Positions 37,486-48,745 of a stretch of DNA of 64,000 nt are shown here, piece by piece. The notes below the pieces were generated by a model that was not told where the DNA came from, searched no databases, and was given only the letters and a program-made list of their open reading frames with translations. Both the position numbers and the translations under genes were made by a program. The stretch is taken from positions 248,001 through 312,000 of the forward strand of contig NBAY01000027.1 of assembly GCA_002794775.1 (NCBI GenBank), read 5' to 3'. Source of the DNA: Porodaedalea pini. Lineage: Eukaryota; Basidiomycota; Agaricomycetes; Hymenochaetales; Hymenochaetaceae. Position 1 is the stretch's first letter. Each line of letters opens with the position of its first letter.

Positions 37486-37490
37486 CAATC
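37486..37490. repeat. Target-site duplication, right copy (CAATC)
   Basis: Five bases directly after the right LTR, identical to 31269-31273. Confidence 0.93.
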
Positions 37491-37992
37491 GACACGCCTC
37501 TCTCGAATTGGGCCCGCTCAGCACGTCTTCCTACTGGCACTCGCACCATGGTGGACATGGGCACGGACACGGACACTTGCTTTCCATGCGAATCCCGACT
37601 CAGACCACCCAGAGCCTAGTTCCCAGACTGCTTAGCTTTGTCCTTCCACAGAACCGCCGCTCGACGAGCACACCGGGTGCACCAATGCCACCGACGATGC
37701 CAGCTGACCTCTACCCGCCTGCACCTCCTACAATCAAGATCCCGAGGCTGCTCGAGACGGCGCCTGGTTCGAACAGTAGCTCGGCGGTTGGCTCGCATGC
37801 GACACATGAGGGCAGCGAAGGCGAGCAGCAGATGCAGATGAATGGCCACGGCCAGCAGAAACAAGGGGAATTTGGTGGGATGAACGGTCTCCAGTTCCTG
37901 AACTCGCATCCGCAGTCCATGAGCTATGGTATGCCAGGGCAGGTCTCCGATTTCTCGACTGCTGGCGGCGAGATGCAGGTGTGTTTTTTCTG

Positions 37993-38577
37993 CTTCTCGT
38001 CGTAGCGCATCTCGATGTCTGATCATTTCTTGTTCATCGTAAAGCATAACTCCGTGTTTTGGGTCTACGAGGAGCAGGTGCCCGTCACCGCTAAGCCTCG
38101 CCCTTGTGCGCTCATAATAATAATATTGTTGCTTAAGACTTGTCGTGCCCTTCTGTGCAAATGTATTCAAATCCAAATAATTTTATTGTGCATATAATTA
38201 ATTATAAAGTGCATAAAGTACTTGTACAAGCTTACAATTAAGTTAAGAGCCTTGTTATATGATTACATTGAGTCGCAGTGCTTGTGGATAGCTACATTCA
38301 AATGAAAGCCTTGTGGTTGCTTGTCAGTGCTTGTAACCACATATAGGCAGTGCTGATCCTTGCCTAATGCGTGTCAGAACTAAATGTCACTACCAGCCGC
38401 GGATAGTTTTCGTGATGTCACTGTCTTTCTTTTTCTGAACGCAGCATGCACTGAGTTCTGCTGTAGCTATTTTCTCCGATATGGGTTCAGGGTCGATTCT
38501 AGATAGAGAGAACAAGGCTACGACGACGCAGGCAAAGAGATCGGTTGAAATGCAAGTCACTATGCAGAGTGAACTTT
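37993..38577. other. AT-rich flank of the HMG fragment, no gene
   Basis: AT-rich DNA with repeated CTTGT/ACAAG words and a palindromic ACTTGTACAAGC near 38220, resembling in composition the DNA on the other side of the HMG fragment (30090-30340). It may be an edge of a transposon, not proven. Confidence 0.3.
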
Positions 38578-38582
38578 GTTCT

Positions 38583-41500
38583 AACGCCTAAATAGCAAGA
38601 ACATTCATTTTTGAGGTCTTGGAGAGCCCCAGAGCTGCGACCTCGTCGACAGATTTGTAGCCGTTTACCTTACATTAATATTGACATCTCAATTGCATTC
38701 GGCCTGCATGGACTCCTTGACGGTTTCAAAGCACACAAAACGGTTGATTTTGGGGACTGAGATGGTTCTATCAGGTATCAAGAACAAAAATGGACATGCT
38801 TAACCACAACTAACGAGCTTCTCGGAAGATTCAGGTCAAGAAGCTAGACTACTCGGATAAATGAATGAAGCTGCAGATTCTCATAGAGTCATAAAGTGGG
38901 ATCAGCATCAAGACGACAAGCCAACCATAGCACATTGTAGATATCTCCAAACAAAGGGAGCTCCGAAGCTGAGCAAGGAGCATATCTTGTGCCAGGGAGC
39001 AGTTGTGCTTCGTTTGGATGATACAGCATCCGACATGAGGTGCAGTGCTTGGTTCGCAACGTTCGTTGTCTACTATCTTGATCGGTGGAGAACAGGTAAC
39101 CGCGCATAGCCTGGAGTCATTGGCTTCTCAAATGAATGTCTCATGGCCTATCTGAATGCCTTGCTACTCTGAGAAGGGAGGAACTGGCATAGCAGGGGGA
39201 GTGGAGATACTAAGCAAAAGAAAGGTGGCACTGAGAATGCATGGATGCGCCGGAAGACTCCGAAGAGGAAGGACACTGATCATTGCACAGCCACGAGCGT
39301 AGGCGACCACTCAGGTAATCCGTTCCGTACAAAACTACAAATCACCCGCATTGAACTTCCGCAAAGTGACAACATCTTCATTCCACGTCGCTCGGTCAAA
39401 CTCGTCAATGCGATATGGCTCGATAGCGCCGTTCGCACGAGGCCTATCGGTGCGTATGTCAGTTGCCGCGGGCGGGTCTGACGCTCCTCGTGAGTCTGTT
39501 CTTGAGGCACGGATGCGTCGATACACAAAAATGGCAAACACAGAAGCAATAGCAATTGCCAGCCCTACGCCTGTAAAGACTCCGGCAATTTCTCCTTTGC
39601 TATAGGAGGAAAGCGTAGTACAAAACTGTAATCAGTATATTGGGCCCTCCTTTCTCGAAGGCGTTGCATTTACCTCTTAGATTTCTCGGATGCTCCACTC
39701 GAAGGGCTAGCGGGGTAAGTTGTGATGACAGTCGACTCCGTACTATTGATTGTTATGGTGGATAATACTACTGATCTCGAGCCCGCGAAGGACGTTGAAT
39801 GATCGATTGTGGGACTAGAGGAGAATAGCGATGAAGTTATATCTAGTGTCGAGCGGGTTTCAGCTGGTTCCGTGGAGATCGTTGGTTGCGTCACTATAAT
39901 GAATTTTGGGAAGGAGGTAGAGGGGGGAAAAGAAAAGGGAAAAATGTGTCGGTATCCCGGAGGGTGCCAGTCTACTTGATGAGCTGTCCAATGCCCTACT
40001 TCTATCATGAGCTTGTGTGCGCACCGTGTATTACGGTTTGACCGTCTGTGCCCTGTGCAATGGTAAGACGGTCCCCGATAATAGTTTGCCCGTTTGGCCC
40101 TTGCTCAACCGTCTGATGAGCGCCAATGATAGTTTGACCGCATGGACCTTGAATAACAGTTTCGCCGTCACTATCCTCAGTCGAGTCTAATCCTCGACGG
40201 CCATTCGCCTCATATGTCGCAGCTGCAGTGACTTTGATATTAGCTTGTCCAATATCGCTGCAACCTACTCGAGCGAGCTCCATTTACCGATCCGACGTTC
40301 CCTGGGCCTGTTGCAATCGATCTTCTACAGAAGACAAAAAGGTCAGAATATGAAACATCGGGAGCGGGAAAAAACGCTACACACTTACGTTCCTTTTATT
40401 CCAGGTATCTTTCCCTCGTAGAACTGCTGAGTTCCGGTGCCTATTATTCATGCGAGGGATTAGGGACAATTTGAGATCAAGAGAATGCTACTTACGACGC
40501 TGTGCGAGAGGAATCCGCTCGTGTGGCAATCGGATTTCTGACGCCTAAATAGCAGGAGCATTTCCTTCTAAGATTAGTTAGAAACTCCGAGGCTCTAGGT
40601 CATAGACCGTAGCGCAATGCGAGTGGTCTCTATAGTTGGGACCGTAGCCACTAACTGTGCGAACACGGTTCTTTGGACTACCCCATATAGTACGAAAAGC
40701 GACAAACGTTGACTAGGAGACTGAGATGATACAAAGTTGCGTGGTATCCAAAGTGAAACGGAACACGCTATATTACGCATAATCAAGTCCCTCAGAAGAT
40801 CAAGATGCTATGCGGGTAATGAGCAGGGTACTAGTAAAAGCATAATCTTGGAATTGGCATCAAGACGACGAGAAGCAAGTTGTAGCTAATCGCAGATAAC
40901 TTCAATTCATATGAGCTCCAGCATCTGAGCAAGAAGAGGCTTTGTGTCAGTGATGGGGCAGTTATGATTCAATTGATTGATGTATGTAGAATCTAGTGAG
41001 GTGGCCGGCGCATCGGTCATCATCTGAGATCGACGAAAGCAGGTTACCGCGCATAGCCCGGAGAAAGTCGCCCTCTCAGATGGAGAACAAATTCACTGCC
41101 TGACTGAGCGCTTCATGGCTCAGAAATGAGTGACGATGCCATTTGCATGGGAAGGTAAGGAAAGAACGACACGCAACCCTGCTCGCAGCAAAGGAAGGAC
41201 GACGGTCTTTGTGCACAGCCACGACCGTCGGAACGTGAGTAAAGGAGAACACAGAATCCAACGAACGATGTATTATACATATAATAGCCCCTGTACAAAA
41301 CTAGATAGACAAGAACTACAGAGCGCCTATTCGTCGATGACATGAGTCTGCGAGTAGAAGTGGTAACTGATAGACTTTAAAAGGCACAAGGTGGAGAGGG
41401 AACGATAAGTGCGACACAACAGAAACAGGAAGAGGATTCTTCCTCAGGTGATCGATTAGAAGGAATTACCATGCCTAATATCTACATATCAAGGGCCCAC
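38583..41500. repeat. Tandem duplication, offset about 1.96 kb
   Basis: Blocks recur at a near-constant offset. ACGCCTAAATAGCA occurs at 38584 and 40541, GCATCAAGACGAC at 38904 and 40857, and ACCGCGCATAGCC at about 39099 and 41046. A shared GCACAGCCACGA block lies at about 39285 and 41213. Each unit contains one membrane-protein gene on the minus strand (B in the first, C in the second). The copies have diverged by many substitutions and indels, so this is an old duplication. Confidence 0.65.
39335..40780 (-). CDS. Single-pass membrane protein with GQT repeats, paralog B
   Basis: The firm part is the 3' half. The membrane exon 39599-39335 encodes KGEIAGVFTGVGLAIAIAS plus a basic FVYRRIRASR, then a short tail ending RKFNAGDL. 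It is spliced in phase (GTAAAT..TAG, 39673-39600) from a Ser/Thr-rich exon. The ectodomain (40283-40020) holds three imperfect repeats of about 17 residues: GPCGQTIIGAHQ, GPNGQTIIGDRL and GTDGQTVIHGAH. A probable intron at about 40029-39977 skips two stops. Upstream, small exons with strong GTAAGT donors lie at about 40537-40494, 40445-40397 and 40330-40295. A first exon with a hydrophobic LSLFVLYGVV..VFAQ stretch, like a signal peptide, starts near 40780. The exon joins 5' of 40283 are not resolved. Role unknown; probably a surface or plasma membrane protein. Confidence 0.5.
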
Positions 41501-41503
41501 AAT

Positions 41504-41960
41504 TTAAGAGCATATCATAGAGGATTTTTGAGCAATATCTGAGTCCGTCAGATCCACTGGCGAGGACATCAACGGAAATACAAGGGCATCCGCCAAGTGC
41601 GTATGGCCGTTCCTCCGTCGATGCAGCTTAATTGCTAGCATAGGGATTAGTAACAGTGCCGCAAGGCAGAATATCGCCGCCGCCGTAAAGACGCCCACCA
41701 TCGACGCCTTGTTATCGAAAAAGCTGAGGCAAGAATTAAAGCATCTATTAGGTCTTCAGAAAAAACAATTACCTGAGTGTCTTCGGGAACATCTCTTGCA
41801 ACTTCGGTGAAGAAGCTAACAGTGGAGTAGTTGTATCCGTAGCATCAGAGCTGGCTGTAGTCATGGAGCTACTCCAGACTTGCACAGTTGTGCTCATGAC
41901 TTCCGACTCCTTCAGAAATAACGTGGTTTGCCTCGGTTTTGAATGGTGTACTTGTTGCTC
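41504..41960 (-). CDS. Single-pass membrane protein, paralog C (5' end unresolved)
   Basis: The last exon, 41723-41504, reads FFDNKASMVGVFTAAAIFCL and continues hydrophobic to LAIKLHRRR, a transmembrane segment with basic stop-transfer, then a short tail to TAA 41506-41504. A 49-nt intron (41772-41724, GTAATT..CAG) joins it in phase to a Ser/Thr-rich ectodomain exon (TTVQVWSSSMTTASSDATDT). That exon is open back to about 41960, where an in-frame TGA stands. The FFxNK..GVFT motif before the membrane segment is shared with paralog D and many Agaricomycete Ser/Thr-rich membrane proteins. No signal exon was found, so the gene may be incomplete. Confidence 0.5.
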
Positions 41961-42885
41961 AAGTCAGAACTGTGTGAGCAGCCAGTGTCAGTCACTATAA
42001 ACACCAGTAATAAAGGGACCTTACGACACGACCAGGAAGAAGCTCCAGATCGTCACGATGTGGGTTGGGATATGACATGCACCCAGAGTCCATTATTTAT
42101 GCACCCGGGAGCTGTATGCGAGAGGCTATTGCCTTTTGAAAAATGAACATCAAAAACAGTTGAGTGTAGGATATGCCGAATCAGTGCGAGAAGAGTGAGA
42201 CCATATATACGAACGAGTACGAATGCCAGATAGGTGTTCAGTATGACTCCGTACTGAATCTGCAACAAGTCCTTCGTATTGCATTCATTCAACTAAAGGG
42301 GCAAAATCTCTACCACGCAGTTTTGCCCTTTATATCACAGAAACAAAGATGTAGCAAGGTGCGAGTATGGTGGAAAGAGAGTTTCTGAATGTATGGCTTC
42401 CATGCCGGAAACACGTTTACGCTGTGATGATCATGGGATCGGCGCATCTGGGACCCACAGAGGTCTATTTCCAGCAGCAAGTGAAAGCTTGCCAACGCGG
42501 GACACGTAGCATGACAGTTAGGGGGATGTTGAAGGGGAACGATAGGAGCAGCAGCAACTGGTTTGACTTGATCCTTTTTATTCCCTTCTTTTCTCACTCA
42601 AAAAGCCTCACACGGAGCTAACCGAGTACTACAAATTTCGGGGAGGCACCCTAAAAAGGATTAAAGTTTGCTTAATCAGCTTATCAATACCCCAGCTTTT
42701 TTCAGATCTTCCTTCTCAAAGCTCCCGCCAACGCATCCCTTGTTCCCTAGGCCCTGTGCTGCTCTTCAGCATCGACCACTGTCATCTCCCCCTTTCTCAC
42801 GCAAGACTCATGGGTCTCTGAGCGACACCGTCTTTTCCAATAATCCGCGAAGTGTTAATCTTTGATCTTGGTACACTCTTGAAAG

Positions 42886-44829
42886 ATGGCTACGCCGGGT
42901 CCTCGTGAGTAATTTTGATTGTTCTCCAAGACGGGTGGTGCAGGAAACGTTCGTGCCAGCGATGGGACGAGAACTTGGGCTCAGGTCAGGTGGTTGTAAA
43001 GTTGGGAATTGGAAGTCGATGAATTGAGCTGGTAGGAGACGTCGACGAGGGGATAGTGATACGCAACAAAGATGTGGAACAGCATGCTGATTTGGTGATC
43101 TTGTGCAGCGGTTCCTACTTTCTCCATCCCGTCGCTTACGACGTGAGTGTCGACATACATTTCTTGCATCCATCTGGCTAATGACAGCACAAAATCTGCA
43201 ACAAAATCTCCCTCTAACTTTCTCTGTGCCTGATGGGATTGGCGGGATTGGTTCTTTACTACCTTCGACGCTGGATAGGACGACTGGTACGACGACTAGC
43301 CCGACGACCTCGACATCATCAATAACCTCGGAGACAAGCACTTCATCAACTTCCTCCTCGACGACCACTTCTTCCACGTCCACCACCACCTCTTCGAGTA
43401 CCTCGACCATCTCGTCTACTACGTCTTCTTCCTCCACGACTTCGACCACTTCTAGTTCTTCGACCACTAGCTCATCCAGCACTTCTAGTTCGACTAGTTC
43501 AAGCACGTCTTCTTCGACTAGCACTTCGACAACTAGTTCTCCGACGAGCTCGTTAACTCTGACTGAAACTAGCAGTGGACAGACTGCTACTGTAATTGTT
43601 ACCGCTTCTGACTCGGGTTCTTCTGCATCCCAGTCGGCTGTATCCGACTCTACGTCCGGTGGGAAAGGGTATTTCAATGCGCTTTTCCTATCATACTTGA
43701 GTCTTTCTGACCTTCGTTTGTAAAGTTTCTTTGAGAACAAAGGTGCTGTTGCCGGTGTTTTCACAGTCGTCGGGCTGGTTGCTTTGGTCTTAGTTGTCGT
43801 GCTCGCTACCAACGTCATTCGTCGCCGCCGCGCGAAGAAGTTCGATGATGAGGTGGCAGCGGCCGCCGCCGAGGCAAATGCATCGCCTCGCTACCCCTTT
43901 GACGACTACGACGATCCGACGTCAGGCCCCGGCTACGGCATGGGAGCGTATTCCGACCCAGAGAGCCACGGTACACTCTCTCAGGTGCCGTTGACTCAAT
44001 CTGGTGAGAGCTACAACATGAGCGAGTTCAACGGTGGGTACAACCCGTCGTACGGCACTGGTGCAGCTGTTAGTGCCGGAGCTGCGGGTATAGGTGCTAG
44101 CCGCTCCTTGGCAAGGCGGAGCACCAACCCTAACGCGAGCTATGCTGATGTCGGCGGAGCGGGTGTCGCAGGTTTTGGCGCGAACCAGTCCATGATGCGC
44201 ACAGCACCGGGCCAGACAACGCCGTATAACGCATTCGGTGGACCGCTCAGTGGGATACCAAGCGATCCGTATGATCCTTACACTGCGGGCAATATCGGTA
44301 TTAGGCGCCAAGGAAGCCGTGGTGGCGGTGATCTCCTTGATGCCGCTGGGATTGGAGCTGCTGGCGCTGGTGCTGCAGCAGCTTTGAATCGCGGACCTTC
44401 CCAAAACGCAGCACAGTCGCTGAATCGTAAGCAATCGCAAGGTACTCAGCGTACCTTCTCGCCGGACAATAGCAACAGCAATGGCAATGGTACGAGCGGC
44501 GGGACGACGCAGGAGTCATATGCAGCGCATTACCAGCCAGACTTCCGTCCGGACGAGCATCAGTACCAACTGCCGCCAGCTGCGGCGCCTCCTTCTGTTG
44601 GGGATGCTCTCCCGAATCCGTTTGCGCGCGATGGAGCGTCGGACGAAGATGCATACGGAGCCGAGAGCTACTTCCCTGCGGGACGTCATTCGCTTTCTCA
44701 GGAAGAGAGTCGAGTGAGCATCCGGGACGAAGAGGACTACGGACGAGCTGGGAGGACGCTGAAGGTTGGTGAACTTCTAATGTGTGATACATGAGAGCTG
44801 ACTGGTATTCCCAGGTCGCAAATGAATAA
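42886..44829 (+). CDS. Ser/Thr-rich single-pass membrane protein, paralog D
   Basis: The firm exons are 43188-43668, 43726-44764 and 44815-44829. The ectodomain is almost pure Ser/Thr for about 110 residues (a likely O-mannosylated stalk), followed by SGQTATVIVTA. A 57-nt intron then leads to FFENKGAVAGVFTVVGLVAL and LATNVIRRRRAKKFDDE, a transmembrane segment with a basic inner edge. The cytoplasmic tail of about 330 residues is Gly/Ala/Asn/Tyr-rich (YDDP, SYNMSEFNGGYNPSY) and ends LKVANE after a 50-nt intron. The simplest in-frame start is ATG 42886-42904 joined to 43188 (517 aa). A tempting middle exon at 43109-43142 (VPTFSIPSLTT) breaks the frame by one base, so the 5' end is uncertain. 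Stalked proteins of this build (Mid2/Wsc-like) often sense wall stress; that role is inference. Confidence 0.75.
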
Positions 44830-46833
44830 TTGTGACATACCCCCGATAACTATTTATATCGTCCCATGCCATTCCTGTTCGCTTTTATATATCTTATTAT
44901 TGTCTATTCATCTCCAACTGTGTCCCTCTTTCGACTTGGACTGTACCCTTCCTTTCTTCCTTTTCTCAGTGTGGTTGAATTATATAATTATCCCTCGTCG
45001 AGCGTCCCTCGCTTACCGTCGAGGGGTGATTGCCTCTCCTTGCGGCCCTGTCCTGTCACCACTGCCCACTGTCATTCATTGTCAAACCTTCTGTCGTTCT
45101 ATCGTTCCTTTGATGACTTTCCTCCTTACTGTTTTCTTACCTGGAACTTGTCGAACTCTTTGCAGAGGCCCGCTGGACCCTCGTCAGCGCACATCCCGTA
45201 TGTATGTACGTGCGTAGAGTGCTGTACAGCACATGCAGCATTCGTGCTACGGTGTTCTCCAATTGACTGATCTCATTCTTCGTTTATGCTTTACAGTGCT
45301 TGCGTTCTTTGGAAGCCTCTGTAATATGCATACCTGTTGGGCTGGTTTGTAATGTGTTGTTTTCCCTACTTCCTGTGACTTTTTGTGTAAAAACAAACGA
45401 TCACGATAGGTTTTGCCGCGCGTTCTCTCAAGATCCATTTGAGTCTTGAAGGTAGCGGTTCTTCCTATCTGTTAGCCTTGTGGCGTTGCTTCTTAGTGCA
45501 GCATGAATAATGGTTAACTTACGCCCTAAGAGCGCAAGATTCGGACCTACTTCCAGAAGACCCTTTTGCTGCCTCCTTCCTCTTCCCGTCGTCCGTCTGA
45601 GTCACTCATTAATATTGCTTCTCAACGACTAACGTCGACGTTGCTGGTCGAGCACCACGGGAGAATCCGATAATAGGTCTGTGACTCTACTAAAACAGAT
45701 TATAGACTCCGGGCTCTTCTCGGTTCTTTGCCATCTTTCGCCTCTTCTGTAGCACCACGCCACTCCGAGCCTTCGACTCTCAACTCTCATGAAGCCGCGA
45801 AGCTAAGGGGAGGTAGACCCCGTGTCGTATTAGATGGGATTCTGAGTCTTGCCGTAGAGGATAAACCCCCCGAACAGACTTCGTTTCAACGTGACGATGA
45901 GCCGCGAGTCAGGCTCGCCTCGTCCCCTTCTATACCCTCGTCCTGATTCTCAGAAGCGTGAGGCCTCCTGCAGGCTGTGGCGTGTTAGAATCCGTGGTGT
46001 ATCCGCGAGTATATCCTATCCTATTCAAAGTATGGGATTAATATTCACTGTGGCGTTGCGTACCCCGGTACTTTCCCTTCCAGTGGCAGGTGGGCGAGAC
46101 GTCGTTCGCTCTTCGCTTTATGTCTTTCGCCTTCTGCCTTCCTTCATTTCCGCGGCCCCTTTTTTTCGAGCATGGGCTCGAAGTCGAGAGCACCGTATGT
46201 CTCTGTTAGTACTCATTGCACGTCAATCGCTGTTAGACGGATTGACCGATATCCAGGCCCCTCTCAGAATCTTCCTTGCATGAAGCCTATATATGCTCCT
46301 GAAGGCCCACAGAGCTTGTTACTATTTGCGTGTATTATGCATATGGACATACAGGGTATCGTGGTTTGGCACGTCCTGACACGTGCATATAGGTTTTCCT
46401 TACGAATTAATCTGACGGAAAATCGAAGCATCAGTTGCACCAGATCGAGATACTTGATGGGCTAAGAGTGCGACCATCTATCCATTTTATGCTCAAGTCC
46501 GACCGCGAGATCTTATCCTGCACTGATTCAGAAGTTCCCTCCTTTTAAGTGCTCTCCAGGACTTTCCTTTCACTGGCGGTGTACATGAAAGAGCCGGACA
46601 CGCCTTCCATCTCACCTACACTTGCATCTGATACACACAGACAACATGCCTAAAAAGCGAGTCGAAGTGCTTTCATCCAAGTGTCCGGAAGCTCTGGCCC
46701 ACTCCGCGGCAAGTCCCATCTGAGGGACATGAAAATAAATCGAGCGGAAAAGCCCGGGGGATTTTTCTTTTTCATAGTATGCCATCGGGAGACGAAGGGT
46801 TGTACATATATGGACGTCACGAAGGTTTAGGAT
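44830..46833. other. Intergenic, 2 kb, no gene seen
   Basis: Pyrimidine-rich just after paralog D (44860-45130), so its frames are compositional. From 45700 on, short frames lack support. This may include worn-down relatives of the array at 46834-48745. Confidence 0.4.
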
Positions 46834-48745
46834 GAAGGTCAGCGGTCCATTCCCATTCGAAGACTGAGTATCGTTATCTTCCACTTACATGCTCACAGTG
46901 CCGTACTCTCTAAAGAAACTCTTCCGTCCGCCGCGGCGTCTGCGAGCAAGACGACTGGCGCTACTACTAGTACTAGAGCCTCGACCATCGTTACTGCTGC
47001 GCAGATTTCAGAAGCTTCCGCTTTTTCGAGGCGCCTCAGTTTCAAACTTGCACTCAGTAGTTCTGAAGCTCTCTCTCATTCCTCTTTGTCTATCTGTGTG
47101 TCTTTCTTTCATGGAGGGTCCAGGGATCTTTATTTATATATGTACTTTAATGTTCATAGTTCCAGAGATGTCGGGCCGAAAAACGTTCGCGTGCGCGGTG
47201 GATCCCTTTGTTTTCTAGGCTGCATACAGAGCACGGCCGATGCGGGTCTACTTAGGCTTAGAGTGAAGGTCGGTAGTTCATATAAAATTCGAAGACCGGG
47301 GATCCTCATTTTATCTACTGGCATTTTCACAGTGTCCACGGAAAGTCCCACATCCGTAACGAGAACCTACAAATTTAAACGACACGACTGAAGCTATAAG
47401 AGCCTCGCGTATCGCCGCCGTTGTGCAATTCTCCGGAGGCATGCGTATTTTCGAGACCCACCGGCATCCGGATTATACCCGGTCTTCCTAGAGATCTCCC
47501 CTTTTCCTTATTCTGTATCCTTTTGTCTTCCCTCTTCGAGTGCTCCTCAGACTTCAAATATATCTACGTCAAACAACACTGATCTAAACGGGCTGATCCA
47601 GACTCGGATGATAGAGTACAACAATAAACCGAATGGGAATTCACCGGTTTCCTTTGTCTTCCTTGGTCACTCTTTATTTTCCGGAGTTCCAAAAAAAAGT
47701 GTTGTGAATGCGGTACAAGGCAAGGGGAACGGACATCCTTCACGTAGGCTCAGAGTGAAGGTTAGTCGCCCATAGAAGACCCGGAGAATATTTTTAATCT
47801 ATTTATGGACTTTCACGTTCACAGTGAGTGTGCCGAGAAAAATCAACCTGTCCGCGATGGAACCTTCGAGTTCAATGACAGACGTTACCCAGAGGGGCAT
47901 CGATTGTCGCCGCAGCTACTTAGAATGTAGAGGTACGAATGGCCTCGGGACCTGCGCTTCTTGGAGCTTCCCCTCTTCTTTTCTTTGTCTCTGTCTTCAA
48001 AAACACCCTCCGACTTGTTATAGCAAGCGATAACGGATATCTGCAGCTATGGCATCCACTGATTCCAAACGGATTTTCCAGTGGGCAAATCACAAAGAAA
48101 AAATCACTCTGGAAGTTTGCCTGTGTTTCTTTCCTTTCCTTAGGCTACTCTTCGTTTTCCGGAGCGCAGGAGAATGAGCTCATGTTATACATAGAGTAAG
48201 GGGAGTAGTTTACATATAGTGTCGGAGTGAAGGTTAATCGGCCATAGAAGACCCAGAGCATTTATTTATTTGTGGATTTTACATACCACCTTCGCAGTGT
48301 CATACTATCTAGAGAAAAACCTGTCGTCCGCGGTGACAACCTTCGAGCAGATCTAGAGCGGCGGATACTACTGGAGCGTCGACTGCCGCCACCTCCCTCG
48401 TTCAGATTGCGGGAGGTGTGAGACGCGTCGAGGAGCTAGGGTTACTGTACATACTCAGGCTCGTCGGAACTGTCTCTCTGTTCTTTCTCGTCTTCTCTTT
48501 GTCCTAGTCTTCTCTGAATTGTAATTATAAGCAACAAACAGTGATGTTTTCACCCCTGCTGCTCCACAATGGTTTATTCCTATGGACACATCTTCCCCCC
48601 CAAAAAATCTTGCTTTATATATCAGAGAACGGAGGGTGGACAACGGGTAGGATCGGAGTAAAGAGGTTAGTCGTTCAACGATGATTCGGAAGGTTCTCTT
48701 TCATTATGTACTCTTTCATGTACCTTTATGTTCATAGCCTGAACA
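46834..48745 (+). repeat. Degenerate tandem array, five units of about 430-490 bp
   Basis: Units start near 46834, 47262, 47755, 48222 and 48657. Each begins with a variant of AGTGAAGGTTAGTCG. A CATAGAAGACCCGGAG-like block follows, then an AT-rich spacer and a CACAG acceptor-like site about 70-80 nt in. In units 1, 3 and 4 a segment rich in GTCCGC and CTTCGAG follows. Read after the acceptor, unit 1 gives a Ser/Thr/Ala-rich string (SAAASASKTTGATTSTRAST), like a secreted-protein stalk. All units carry stops and frame breaks. Possibly an eroded tandem gene family. Confidence 0.5.

Larger units (their letters stand above)
30666..37992 (+). pseudogene. HMG-box gene fragment, frame-broken and split by a gypsy element
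   Basis: The 5' part starts at an AG acceptor (30664-30665). It reads RQADLSKTISQQWHSLS, EEHKYWDDLAKQRKREH and MYPWYVYQP, helices 2 and 3 of a fungal MATA-type HMG box. No exon for helix 1 is seen upstream, so the gene is 5'-truncated. After KEKKGK the frame changes (PYYQVKQP, then SSSAPTANSEDFN and MADLVDFDMSKLEG). The gypsy element sits in codons near SGASLAI. After it, coding resumes at 37486, again frame-shifted, as GPLSTSSYWHSHHGGHGHGH through IKIPRLLETAPGS to STAGGEMQ at about 37980. There a donor-like GTGTGT leads into AT-rich DNA. The three or more frame changes cannot all be introns, so it is a decayed transcription factor copy. HMG-box proteins of this type bind DNA and often act in sexual development. 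Confidence 0.65.

Noticed and set aside
43109..43142. Small extra exon for paralog D reading VPTFSIPSLTT
   Set aside because: It has good flanking AG and GTGAGT, but 34 nt between exons of 19 and 481 nt breaks the frame. Left out of the model, though a different first exon could rescue it.
42808..43818. 336-codon minus-strand frame rich in Val and Glu
   Set aside because: It is the reverse of the Ser/Thr-repeat exon of paralog D, whose repetitive codons leave the antisense frame open.
46834..48745. Possible CRISPR-like array
   Set aside because: Units are over 400 bp, diverged and not separated by short unique spacers; the genome is fungal.
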